From the NCBI GenBank assembly GCA_003215775.1, contig QCJW01000014.1, positions 1 through 46,362 on the forward strand: 46,362 nucleotides of DNA, in the 5' to 3' direction. Shown one piece after another: positions 25,068-33,530 of the stretch (position 1 is its first letter; the number at the start of each line of letters is the position of its first letter). Source of the DNA: Prochlorococcus sp. AG-409-G20 (GTDB lineage Bacteria; Cyanobacteriota; Cyanobacteriia; PCC-6307; Cyanobiaceae). Made by a program: the position numbers and the translations under genes. The notes below the pieces were generated by a model that saw only the letters and a list, made by a program, of their open reading frames with translations, had not been told where the DNA came from and searched no databases.

Positions 25068-25970
25068 CTAACTGGTCAATTTTGCAGAAAAAATCTCTTC
25101 AAAGCTTGGCAAAAGCCATGCAGGAAGCTTATCTTTAGCGTCATCAACTTTCATCGTTCCTGGCTCAAAATACATCATTGCAATAAGAAAAGCTTTAACT
25201 GCTCCAGGAGATCCAAAACCACCACCTTGACTAGGTTGTAATCTTTTAGTGACTTGATCTTTTAATTGCTGATCTTCATGAGATAAAGGTTCTTTCTGAA
25301 TACCTGATCGCACTACTGACCAATATCTATCTCCTATTTCTCCAGCCCAGAAGTGTTCTAATTTCACTTCATCACAAGTATTAATTGCTTTAGATAAATC
25401 ACTTCTTAAAAGTTGTAATTCATGCATTATCTCATGATCATCAGGATCAATATAATAAAGATTTGCCAAGCCCAGCATTCTATTCAATTGAATTCTATTC
25501 GATTCCAACTCTTCCAAAGTCAAGGGGAAAGGACCAAAGTCAGGGATATTTGGAGATAAAGATAGTTCTTCTTCTTGCGACTTAACTTCTTTTTCTACAG
25601 TCTTTTCATATAAAGCCTTGTATCTAGGTAATAACCAAGCTGGGAGATTATCGTCTGCATTAGCAATACTTAGCAAACCTGGTGGAGACAAAAGAAAAGC
25701 AGCTATCAATAATTGAATAGATTCAGATGAGCCAAATCCCTTTTGCTGGATTTGCTGATTAAGTGCCTCACGCAACTCGATTTGTTCAGGAGTAAAAGAA
25801 CTAGATGCATTTAATTGGCGAACTAGTTGAGCAGTTGCCTCACCCCAAGGCCCAGCCCAAAGATTCTCAAGTTGATCTAGTGGTACTGACAGCCAAAACC
25901 TCACAAGAGGATCACGTTGCGCCTCACTGCCAATGGGCGTCAAATTCCAAGGGTTTACCACCAATTCCAT
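25068..25970 (-). CDS. Unrecognised protein made of a tandemly duplicated domain
   Basis: A 300-residue protein with no family I can name. It contains two copies of one domain about 170 residues apart. Copy 1 has LENLWAG at 34-40, a GFGSSESIQLLIAAFLL stretch from 78, and LPAWLLP at 109-115. Copy 2 has LEHFWAG at 204-210, GFGSPGAVKAFLIAMMYFEPG from 251 and LPAWLLP at 282-288. The parts between are helical and acidic (a Glu-rich linker at about 122-137). No signal peptide is present; the moderately hydrophobic stretch in each copy looks more like a buried helix than a membrane span. It sits in an operon between an 81-residue membrane protein and a GT4 gene. A role with the glycosylation or secretion machinery is possible but only from context. 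Confidence 0.8.
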   Translation of the reverse strand: MELVVNPWNLTPIGSEAQRDPLVRFWLSVPLDQLENLWAGPWGEATAQLVRQLNASSSFTPEQIELREALNQQIQQKGFGSSESIQLLIAAFLLSPPGLLSIANADDNLPAWLLPRYKALYEKTVEKEVKSQEEELSLSPNIPDFGPFPLTLEELESNRIQLNRMLGLANLYYIDPDDHEIMHELQLLRSDLSKAINTCDEVKLEHFWAGEIGDRYWSVVRSGIQKEPLSHEDQQLKDQVTKRLQPSQGGGFGSPGAVKAFLIAMMYFEPGTMKVDDAKDKLPAWLLPSFEEIFSAKLTS

Positions 25971-26002
25971 TTAACGCAGAAAAGAACCTAACTTGAATAA
26001 CT

Positions 26003-26248
26003 CTACCTTCGCCTTTGCCGAGTGAACTCTTTTCGCGCTAAATCCAAGGTCAATAATGCCAGTATTAGCCCCATAACCATAGGAGCAAGCATTATTTGGG
26101 CAATCCAATTAAGACCTCGATAAACCATCCAGCAAATTGAGAACACATAAGGAACAAAACAAACGACTGGCAAAACCCAAGTTCGCCATCTTGATTTAAT
26201 TAACCAATGACGCAAAGCTACTGATCTCTTGTGAAACGAATTATTCAT
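26003..26248 (-). CDS. Small membrane protein with two predicted transmembrane helices
   Basis: An 81-residue protein with a basic N-terminus, then two hydrophobic helices (about 24-43, WVLPVVCFVPYVFSICWMVY, and 49-69, IAQIMLAPMVMGLILALL) and a very basic tail (ARKEFTRQRRR). Both ends should face the cytoplasm by the positive-inside rule. It overlaps the upstream GT4 gene by ATGA, showing it is a real translated gene in the operon, and is followed after 32 bases by the duplicated-domain protein. No family recognised. It may anchor one of its operon partners at the inner membrane. Confidence 0.75.
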   Translation of the reverse strand: MNNSFHKRSVALRHWLIKSRWRTWVLPVVCFVPYVFSICWMVYRGLNWIAQIMLAPMVMGLILALLTLDLARKEFTRQRRR

Positions 26249-27816
26249 TGACCGAATTTATGTTTGCGAATAATGTCTGCAATAAATTTTTTGCGATCAG
26301 TTGGTTCTAAGTCTTTCTGCACAAGGTTCCACAAATAACTACGAGCTGAAAGGACTGACTCAGGAACTACTTTCAAGTCAATATTGTCTCCCTTTTGATA
26401 TTTATAGGGTTGCCTACTTGGGTAACTTGCAAAAGCTCTAATTGGATCATAAGCAAGACTAGGTAAACGATCTTTAAAAACTGAACTTGACTCCCTAGGT
26501 CTTAAAGAGGCTAGGTCTTCAAACAAGTTTCTATATTCTTTCATTACCACTTTTTCATCAAAACAAGCTTGTGCTCTTGCTCTAGCCGCATCACCCATTG
26601 CTCTTGCTAAAGAGGGGTCACGAAAAAGAGTGATCAATGCTGCCTCAGCTGCATCAAAATCAAGTTGAACTAACTGAGCTAGTGCACCTGCAATAACTGG
26701 ATATGACTCTAAACCTAATAATTGTTGCCAAGCCAAAGGAAATGATGCCATCTCAGCAGATTCAGCAAAACAACTAGGCACCAAAAATCCATCTATGCCA
26801 TTACGTACTAAATCCCGAAAACCATTCCAATCAGAAGCAACCACTGGCAAACCTGCGGCCATTGCCTCCGCTAAAGCAAGTCCAAAAGTCTCCTGAAGAT
26901 TATCGACTAAAAATAAACCAACATCAGCAGCTGCTAAAGCCTGATGCTTAATTTGCTCATCAACAGAGTTTTCACCCCCAAGACGTACAAAATTCACTCT
27001 TGAACAAAGTTTTTTTAAATCTGAAAAATGCTGACCTTGATGAGAAGTGTCATCTTGACCACATTCAATCAAAACAAGAGGTTGATCTAATTGACTTGCA
27101 ACCTTTTCTAGAAGCTGATAAACAGGCCAAGGGTCAAATTTAGTTAACATTGACAATCGACCTAAGCAAACCAAGACATGAGATTCATTGGGAATGCCCA
27201 ACTTCGCTCTGGCATCTCTTCTAGAAGGTAATTGCGCAGACATTTGGCGCGCTGGGATTGGCAAAGGAATAACTGGCAATTGAGGTCTGCGTGCTTTCAA
27301 ATAGTCCGAATCTCCTCCTGTGCGAAGTAACAACTGTTCCTCTTTGTCAGCTAACAAAACCTCAACCACAGCCCTACCAGCATTACTACTGCATATCAAT
27401 GCATCCCAAGGAGACAATGGCTCAATAGCCAAGTCCTGAATCTGACCAATTGCGGCAGGAGTGCAGATTGTATGAATTTGACCAATTAACGAAAACGCTT
27501 CTTGCCCTTCTCGATGTCGCCATTGTGCCCATCTACCAATTGAGGCATCTGCAAGAAATAACGCCCCGACGTTACGTAGAGGCTCAGAATCAATAAATCC
27601 TTCAACATTTAAATCACCCTGATGTCCAGCTTTCCTTAGTTCTGAAGCAAACTCTTCATAATTTGTTCGATCAGGGACAAGAATCGTTATCGGATCTGTT
27701 CCTGAAGCCTGTCCCCATAAACGTAACAATTGTTGGCCCGCCCATTTTCTTCCATTTAAAAGGCCGTATCCAGGAAGAAAATCTCCACTAACTATTAATG
27801 CAGGAAGCTGGCTCAT
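26245..27816 (-). CDS. Glycosyltransferase family 4 (long form)
   Basis: A 523-residue GT-B enzyme. The acceptor domain occupies about residues 1-190. The donor domain begins at VLVCLGRLSMLTKFDP and contains the motif ETFGLALAEAMAAGLPVV, with Glu309 and Glu317 forming the E(x)7E pair. The C-terminus is about 100 residues longer than in usual GT4 enzymes and ends in a basic, helical segment (RKKFIADIIRKHKFGQ). It is the first gene of a four-gene minus-strand operon and starts only 41 bases from the divergent GT8-like gene at 27858. Its promoter must therefore lie partly within that short space or the neighbour's coding region. Confidence 0.87.
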   Translation of the reverse strand: MSQLPALIVSGDFLPGYGLLNGRKWAGQQLLRLWGQASGTDPITILVPDRTNYEEFASELRKAGHQGDLNVEGFIDSEPLRNVGALFLADASIGRWAQWRHREGQEAFSLIGQIHTICTPAAIGQIQDLAIEPLSPWDALICSSNAGRAVVEVLLADKEEQLLLRTGGDSDYLKARRPQLPVIPLPIPARQMSAQLPSRRDARAKLGIPNESHVLVCLGRLSMLTKFDPWPVYQLLEKVASQLDQPLVLIECGQDDTSHQGQHFSDLKKLCSRVNFVRLGGENSVDEQIKHQALAAADVGLFLVDNLQETFGLALAEAMAAGLPVVASDWNGFRDLVRNGIDGFLVPSCFAESAEMASFPLAWQQLLGLESYPVIAGALAQLVQLDFDAAEAALITLFRDPSLARAMGDAARARAQACFDEKVVMKEYRNLFEDLASLRPRESSSVFKDRLPSLAYDPIRAFASYPSRQPYKYQKGDNIDLKVVPESVLSARSYLWNLVQKDLEPTDRKKFIADIIRKHKFGQ

Positions 27817-27857
27817 AATCAGCTAACTAACAAAATGAGATCATTACTCGAGGCGGA

Positions 27858-28781
27858 TTGAACACCATCGAGTTTTATTGCACTTATTTCGATCACAACT
27901 ACTTGAGAAAGGGCTTGGCCCTTTACTTGAGTTTGCAACAACAATCGAGACCCTCCAAAGCTGTCTTGGCAGTCTTGGCACTTAGCGAACGTTGCGAAAA
28001 AATTCTTCACAGACTGTGCTTACCAAACCTAGTAGTCATCCCATTAAGAGAAGTTGAAATAAACACACCAGAATTACTATCGGCTAAAGCCAACCGAAGC
28101 AAAGTGGAATACTTCTTCACACTAACTCCATGGCTTATCAAAATAGCTCTAAGTAAATTTCCGCAAGCCAAGAGAGTTACATATTTGGATAGCGACTTAT
28201 ATTTCTTTTCATCCCCGAGTCCTTTATGGCAAGAAGCTGAAAAAGCACCAATGATATTTGTAGAACATAGATTCTCGCCTGGTTACAGAGATAAAATACG
28301 TTTTGGCAAATTCAATGTTAGTTGGAATACGTTTAGTAAAAATGCATTGAGCCAGCAAGCATTGCAATGGTGGTGCGACAGATGCCTTGAATGGTGCTAT
28401 GACCGTATTGAAGGCGAGAAATTTGCAGACCAAGGTTACCTAACAATCTTAGAAAGACGATTTGGTGGAGTTCATACGCTTAAATATCCAGGAATCAATA
28501 TCGCTGAATATAATGTTGAAAACTTAGAACTTGGGTTCGAGCATTCAATTCCTATTGCTAACAAACTACCTATTATCTTCTGGCACATGCATTGTCTACT
28601 AGAAAAACAAAATGGAGATTATGTTCCTATACTTAGAGAAGATCTTATACAGCATCCTGTCATCAACTGGGCCTATTCTAAATACGTTCAACGTCTCAAT
28701 CAAATCACCACCAAATTGGAATCACTAAATATACCAATTGACCGTGGAAATGCACGATACCCAATCGAAAATAATGACTGA
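27858..28781 (+). CDS. GT-A glycosyltransferase, GT8-like (DSD motif)
   Basis: A 307-residue protein with the GT-A metal motif in RVTYLDSDLYFFSSP (Asp111, Ser112, Asp113). A first strand (IEFYCTYFDHNYLRKGLALYLSL) and a KVEYFFTLTPWLIKIAL region place it near nucleotide-diphospho-sugar transferases of the GT8 type. The late motif ADQGYLTIL, followed by IFWHMHC, supports this, since His at the C-terminal end often completes the metal site. The start codon is TTG at 27858; no ATG occurs before the conserved core. It overlaps the aminotransferase gene by 8 bases. Donor and acceptor are unknown. Confidence 0.8.
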   Translation: MNTIEFYCTYFDHNYLRKGLALYLSLQQQSRPSKAVLAVLALSERCEKILHRLCLPNLVVIPLREVEINTPELLSAKANRSKVEYFFTLTPWLIKIALSKFPQAKRVTYLDSDLYFFSSPSPLWQEAEKAPMIFVEHRFSPGYRDKIRFGKFNVSWNTFSKNALSQQALQWWCDRCLEWCYDRIEGEKFADQGYLTILERRFGGVHTLKYPGINIAEYNVENLELGFEHSIPIANKLPIIFWHMHCLLEKQNGDYVPILREDLIQHPVINWAYSKYVQRLNQITTKLESLNIPIDRGNARYPIENND

Positions 28782-29940
28782 TCATAAATCTCAGGAAATT
28801 GCACAATGTGACCCAACTGCATTAGTGATTGAATTAAGAAAGGATATCAACAAAGCCATAAACAGAGTGCTGGACTCAGGCAGATACATTCTAGGCGAAG
28901 AAGTAGAGGAATTTGAGAACGAGTGGGCCTCATGGTGTGATGTAAATCATGCAATTGGATGTGGAAGTGGAACTGATGCCCTTGAACTTATTTTAAGAGG
29001 AATGAATCTTCCTAAAAATTCTAGAATCCTTGCACCTAGCCATACTGCTGTTGCAACAATTGCAGCCATAGTTCGAGCAGGGCATCTACCTTTCCTAGCA
29101 GATATAAATCCTTTGACATACTGCATAGACAAAGAAAGTATCAAGCGATGCATAAACAATAGTAAAAAAGAAGAGAATCCAATTAAAGCAATGATTTGCG
29201 TTCATTTATATGGTCAACCCTGTGAGATAAATTCAATTCAGGCAATATGTCAAGAAAATAATATCCAATTAATAGAAGATAGCAGTCAAGCTCATGGAGC
29301 TAGATGGCGTAAGAAAAAGGTTGGCAGTTTAGGATTCGCTTCAGCTTTTAGCTTATATCCAACTAAGAATTTAGGAGCAATAGGTGATGCAGGCATCGTA
29401 ACCACTAATCAGCCAGAGTTTGCAAAATATTTAAAGGAAATACGTCAATATGGGTGGCAAAAGCCAGCTATTAGTATCAACTCAGGTATAAATAGTCGAT
29501 TAGATCCTATTCAAGCGGCAATACTCAGAGTTAAATTAAAATATTTAGAGCAAAATAACGAGAGAAGAAAAGAAATAGCAAAGCAATATCATCACAACTT
29601 ATTGAATGTAAAGGAAATAGGTCTGCCTCCACAGATAAATAATCAGGAAGATCCTGTCTACCATCAGTTTGTAATACAAGTCAATCCAGATCAACGCAAA
29701 AGTGTGCAGGATTTTCTTCTCTCAAAAGGAATAAAAACTTTAATTCATTATCCAATGGCAGCTCATCAAATGCCTGCTTATCGTGACAAAGGTTGGGTAG
29801 GAATAGATCCCAATGGTCTACCTAACACAGAAGAGATCATTCCTAAAATAATCTCTCTCCCTATGGGAATTCATCTTACCAAAGACAATATAGATAAAGT
29901 GATTAATTCTCTAAAGCAAGCAATTAAGGAAGTTAATTAG
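28774..29940 (+). CDS. DegT/DnrJ/EryC1/StrS-family sugar aminotransferase
   Basis: A 388-residue PLP enzyme that transaminates keto-sugars on nucleotide carriers. Seen motifs: GCGSGTDALELIL (62-74), the HTAVATIAAIVRAG substrate loop, the IEDSSQAHGA strand (167-176) and the Schiff-base Lys198 in SLYPTKNLGAIGDAG. The C-terminus (IHYPMAAHQMPAY) is also typical. An in-frame TTG at 28738 and an ATG at 28750 exist; the ATG at 28774 is preferred because it overlaps the GT8-like stop by only 8 bases. The 4-keto sugar from Gmd or RfbB could be its substrate. It is followed convergently by a methyltransferase and an SDR enzyme that may modify the same sugar. Confidence 0.9.
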   Translation: MTDHKSQEIAQCDPTALVIELRKDINKAINRVLDSGRYILGEEVEEFENEWASWCDVNHAIGCGSGTDALELILRGMNLPKNSRILAPSHTAVATIAAIVRAGHLPFLADINPLTYCIDKESIKRCINNSKKEENPIKAMICVHLYGQPCEINSIQAICQENNIQLIEDSSQAHGARWRKKKVGSLGFASAFSLYPTKNLGAIGDAGIVTTNQPEFAKYLKEIRQYGWQKPAISINSGINSRLDPIQAAILRVKLKYLEQNNERRKEIAKQYHHNLLNVKEIGLPPQINNQEDPVYHQFVIQVNPDQRKSVQDFLLSKGIKTLIHYPMAAHQMPAYRDKGWVGIDPNGLPNTEEIIPKIISLPMGIHLTKDNIDKVINSLKQAIKEVN

Positions 29941-30893
29941 AATACGGTCTTAGTCTTGATATTCTTATTTGTCTTAAAAAGATAACCACGGTCATGAGGA
30001 GAGCTCCAAGCAAAACTTCCCTTGCGAAGGTCTAATATATTCCATCTATCTTCTGGAACTAACCAATCTAATACTAATTCACAACCTAAAGATTTAATCT
30101 TAGGCAACCATTCTCTAAGGGAAAAGACCCATCCACAATAACGTGCGTCTGTATACCCACGAGGAAGAACTTGAATCCCGATCAAATCTGATTCAATATC
30201 TATTATTGGCACACGGTCAATCAGCAACCACGACGCAGAAGAGAAACTTGCTAATAGAGAAAAATAATCTTTTATATATTGGATACTGCAACTAGCAAAA
30301 ACAAGATCTACACCAGAAGACATAGTCTCAAGATAATCATTAGAAAAGCGTAGCGAAGATCCATCCAATGAATTTATCTCATAGTGTTCTTTTCCTGCAG
30401 AAACAACTAACTCAGTCTCACAAATAATCCAATCCAAAGAACATAAATTCCAAAATGGACTTAATGTAAAGAAATGATGTCCTAAGCCTCCGCCAAAATC
30501 TATGACCCTCATTTTACTAGGTTGACCTAATTGACACCAAACATATTGCATTGCAGAAAACTGTCGTATTGCATACGCTCCTAGATGGGTACTTTTTATA
30601 TGCCTATTTTTATTAATCTCTTCGATATCTCTCTTATAACGGTCCACTATAGAGATATCATTATAACCAATTCCACACAACTGTTGAGCAATCTCCCAAG
30701 AAGATATAGGGGCATAATATCCAGGAGAAATAAAAAAGTTTTTTGGATCAGAATTAAACTGAGGTAGTGATGCCAACTTGTCTAAAGTAATAGGGGAAGG
30801 TTGACCTTCCCGAATTAACCATTCAGCTTCCTGATAACGACCAGAAGACAATAGTTCCTTGATGGATTCCCTATTAGGGTCGAGTGTGTTCAC
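29937..30893 (-). CDS. SAM-dependent methyltransferase, TIGR04325-type
   Basis: A 318-residue protein with a class I SAM-binding motif VIDFGGGLGHH (130-140), preceded by an N-terminal 100-residue helical region and followed by IICETELVV and DLVFASCSIQYI. This pattern (FGGGxGxHF plus a late RGYTDARYCGWVFS segment) fits the TIGR04325 putative methyltransferases found in polysaccharide clusters. It would methylate a sugar or a glycan end. The start is GTG at 30893, overlapping the epimerase stop as GTGA, so it is co-translated with the SDR gene. Its end overlaps the convergent aminotransferase gene by 4 bases. Confidence 0.8.
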   Translation of the reverse strand: MNTLDPNRESIKELLSSGRYQEAEWLIREGQPSPITLDKLASLPQFNSDPKNFFISPGYYAPISSWEIAQQLCGIGYNDISIVDRYKRDIEEINKNRHIKSTHLGAYAIRQFSAMQYVWCQLGQPSKMRVIDFGGGLGHHFFTLSPFWNLCSLDWIICETELVVSAGKEHYEINSLDGSSLRFSNDYLETMSSGVDLVFASCSIQYIKDYFSLLASFSSASWLLIDRVPIIDIESDLIGIQVLPRGYTDARYCGWVFSLREWLPKIKSLGCELVLDWLVPEDRWNILDLRKGSFAWSSPHDRGYLFKTNKNIKTKTVF

Positions 30894-31885
30894 AAGTAGT
30901 GTTTTAGATTAGTTGAATAAAACTCCAATGTTCGGCGTAGTCCTTCTTTTAAACTTATTTTAGGTTTCCATCCTAATTCATTCCTAATCAATTGATCATC
31001 TGCATAATAATCTCCTATATCAATTTTCTTTCGAGACGACGGATAATCTTTAACTATAAACGGATTTGATGCAATAGAAATACCGAGATCCTTAGCTGCA
31101 TCAACTAAAGTTTCTGCAGTCTCAATTAAGGAAATTGGCTTATCATATCCACCTAAATTATATATACGACCCACGGCTTTATCTGATACAGATGCTAGGT
31201 GCAAAGCTTCAATACAATCATCAACATAAGTATAATCTCGCAACTGCTCTCCTCCCCAGACTTCAAAAGGTTTTTGCTCAAGAAGATTACGAACCCAAAC
31301 ACCAAGGAAAGTCTGTCGCGAGTCCTTGATTCTCATCCTAGGTCCATATGTATTAGTAAGCCTAAGCACAGTAGACCTTATTCCATATACTTGTGAATAA
31401 AGAATATGATATTGCTCACCAGCCAGTTTATTAATTCCATTTACATCTACAGGGTGCAATGGATGCAATTCATTAACGGGTAATTCAATTGGACGGCCAT
31501 ATATCTGCCTGGTAGATGCAAATACAATTCTAATCTGGGGAGCTACCGACCGGCAGACCTCCAGAATAGATAATTGAGACCTAGCATTTATTTCCAAATC
31601 AGTAAATGGATCACTCATTGAATCCATATGGCTAGTTTGACCTGCAAGATTAAAAAGAACTGCTGAATTTTTAATTAAAGCCTGCAATGAATGACGATCT
31701 CTTACGTCAGAAATATTGACTTGTAGAAGATCATTAGATGAAGCAGGGTCAATATTATGTAAATTACCACCGTAATTCTCTAATAGACTATCAATTAGTA
31801 TGACTGGGTAATTACGCTGGATTATTCGCAGAGCCAAATTGCTTCCCAAAAACCCCAGTCCACCAGTAATGAGATGTTTAGTCAT
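30890..31885 (-). CDS. NAD-dependent nucleotide-sugar epimerase/dehydratase (extended SDR)
   Basis: A 331-residue extended short-chain dehydrogenase. The cofactor motif GGLGFLG is at 8-14 and the strand end FASTRQIYG at 122-130 carries Ser124/Thr125. The usual YxxxK is replaced by N149-G-I-N-K153: the Lys is kept and the catalytic Tyr is Asn. LRLTNTYGPRMR and DYTYVDDCIEAL are typical of the sugar-binding half. Several related enzymes of uncertain reaction appear to share the VNGINK pattern, so this is probably a subfamily trait, not damage. It precedes the methyltransferase (GTGA overlap). A 166-base gap upstream holds no gene and no clear terminator. The exact reaction is open. Confidence 0.83.
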   Translation of the reverse strand: MTKHLITGGLGFLGSNLALRIIQRNYPVILIDSLLENYGGNLHNIDPASSNDLLQVNISDVRDRHSLQALIKNSAVLFNLAGQTSHMDSMSDPFTDLEINARSQLSILEVCRSVAPQIRIVFASTRQIYGRPIELPVNELHPLHPVDVNGINKLAGEQYHILYSQVYGIRSTVLRLTNTYGPRMRIKDSRQTFLGVWVRNLLEQKPFEVWGGEQLRDYTYVDDCIEALHLASVSDKAVGRIYNLGGYDKPISLIETAETLVDAAKDLGISIASNPFIVKDYPSSRKKIDIGDYYADDQLIRNELGWKPKISLKEGLRRTLEFYSTNLKHYL

Positions 31886-32051
31886 GTGTTTGATATTCTT
31901 AATCCTAGACTGAATCTCAATTAATCCTAATTCTAAAAGAACAATAGCATGTGCGCAAACAAACAGAAATATATCATTCCTACTACCTATATTGACTGTA
32001 TTGACCTATTTCCCTAATCATGCCAATAAATCATCTTCATGAGAAATAAAT

Positions 32052-33497
32052 TTAAATTCTTTTAGATATAAACTTCAATCTCTTCTGATTTGAATGATGG
32101 ATTACTCTATCCATTAAAAGATATTCATTTAAAGGCGATCTATGAAAAAGCAAGATCAATGAAGGATTAAAAGCCTCTAAACAATTTATTATAAGAAAAT
32201 CTAGATCTTTTTCATCAACTAAAGTCCAGTAATTCACTTGAGGAATTGAATCTATATAATTAACAGAATCTGTCAAGACTTGTATAACAGGCCCAGAAGA
32301 AGAGCAACGTAAATTATCTAATATTTCATCCGATAGAAATTGCAAATCTTTTTGAGAGCAAACAATAAGTAAAGAATCTCTCCTTGAGGGAATTTTCCTA
32401 GATAGAATGTTATCAACATTACAATTACTTGGCCAATTTATCTTGACTAATTGTAAAAGTTTTTCCATTAAAACCCTGTAATTATGATCCCTCAAGGTTC
32501 TTATCTGACCTTTTCTGGAAATTTCAGATGCAGCTTTTGGGTTCTCTAGTAATGATTTAATTTTACTAATCGCTTCTCCAGAAGAAGAATATGTGACTAT
32601 TTCTACATCAGGTTCAAATAAAGTGGCTAAATTAGATTTGGAGTCTGTTACTAAACATGCACCCATTCCCGTAGCTTCATAGAGTCTCATGTTATTTGCA
32701 TATCCTTCGGCAATATCAATATGTCGATTTATAGTAATTTGACTTTTAGAAAGAATTCGATACATGTCTTCTGCCCAAGCCTCTCCTTGCCAACATTTAT
32801 ATAAATTTGACTCTTGAGGCAAATTCTCTCCACCATATCCCCAAACCTGTAAAGGTAGATCTCTAGAAATATCTTCCAAATATTGAGTCCCCTTATTATG
32901 AAATCCACCTAACCCACCTACGAAAGTGAGTCCTAGTGACTTATCATTATCTGACGAAGAGAACCTTAACAGTCTATCATCAAATCCAATTGGAAAATAT
33001 TCAGATCTAATGCCAATGCTCTTAAACTTTTCCACATAGTGAGGTAGAGATGTTAACATTAAATGATAGTTTGATAAATCAAGATCTGGTTGCAAAGGAC
33101 ATGCATTTTGCCCTACAATCATTGAAACATGAGACTGGATCTGAGCTAAAAAAGTATTAGGTACCCAGTTAATATCCTGTATATAAAGAACATCAGGCTG
33201 CCACCAATGAATTTGCGCTTCCAAAATCACAAGTAGATGTTGAAGGTCAATAGTTGAACTTACAAGATCTGGCCTATATTCTTTGGCCCAGCTCAATTGG
33301 AGTGGAACAGAGTTGGAAACTATTTCAAGAGCTTCGATTCCTAAAACACTTAACCCATGAGAATAGGAATTTCCTGTTCCGAATCCTCCTTGGAAATGAG
33401 CTAAATGCTGGTCAATCCATGCTCTATTAGCAAGATCATGACTATATAAACTATCTAAATAGGGATAGTAAAAAGTATCAACAATTAAAATTCTCAT
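32052..33497 (-). CDS. Glycosyltransferase, group 1 (CgeB-like arrangement)
   Basis: A 481-residue protein. The N-terminal half (MRILIVDTFYYPY, then DVLYIQDINWVPN and MIVGQNACPL) is an acceptor-side Rossmann domain. The next segment, LTFVGGLGGFHNKGTQYLE, starts the donor domain, which ends with INRHIDIAEGYANNMRLYEATGMGACLVTDSKSN. This is characteristic of the Glyco_trans_1_2/CgeB-type GT-B group, where Glu in RLYEATG is the conserved carboxylate. About 130 extra residues at the C-terminus form a separate alpha/beta unit of unknown role. It follows the GT4 at 33531-34736 after 33 bases on the same strand and precedes the SDR gene by 166 bases. Confidence 0.78.
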   Translation of the reverse strand: MRILIVDTFYYPYLDSLYSHDLANRAWIDQHLAHFQGGFGTGNSYSHGLSVLGIEALEIVSNSVPLQLSWAKEYRPDLVSSTIDLQHLLVILEAQIHWWQPDVLYIQDINWVPNTFLAQIQSHVSMIVGQNACPLQPDLDLSNYHLMLTSLPHYVEKFKSIGIRSEYFPIGFDDRLLRFSSSDNDKSLGLTFVGGLGGFHNKGTQYLEDISRDLPLQVWGYGGENLPQESNLYKCWQGEAWAEDMYRILSKSQITINRHIDIAEGYANNMRLYEATGMGACLVTDSKSNLATLFEPDVEIVTYSSSGEAISKIKSLLENPKAASEISRKGQIRTLRDHNYRVLMEKLLQLVKINWPSNCNVDNILSRKIPSRRDSLLIVCSQKDLQFLSDEILDNLRCSSSGPVIQVLTDSVNYIDSIPQVNYWTLVDEKDLDFLIINCLEAFNPSLILLFHRSPLNEYLLMDRVIHHSNQKRLKFISKRI

Positions 33498-33530
33498 CTT
33501 TTATATAACTAATATAAAGAATTCATTTGT

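Noticed and set aside
31886-32051. Gap between SDR and GT genes searched for tRNA, small ORF or terminator
   Set aside because: No cloverleaf, no long ORF and no stem with T-run was seen; it is probably a promoter region.
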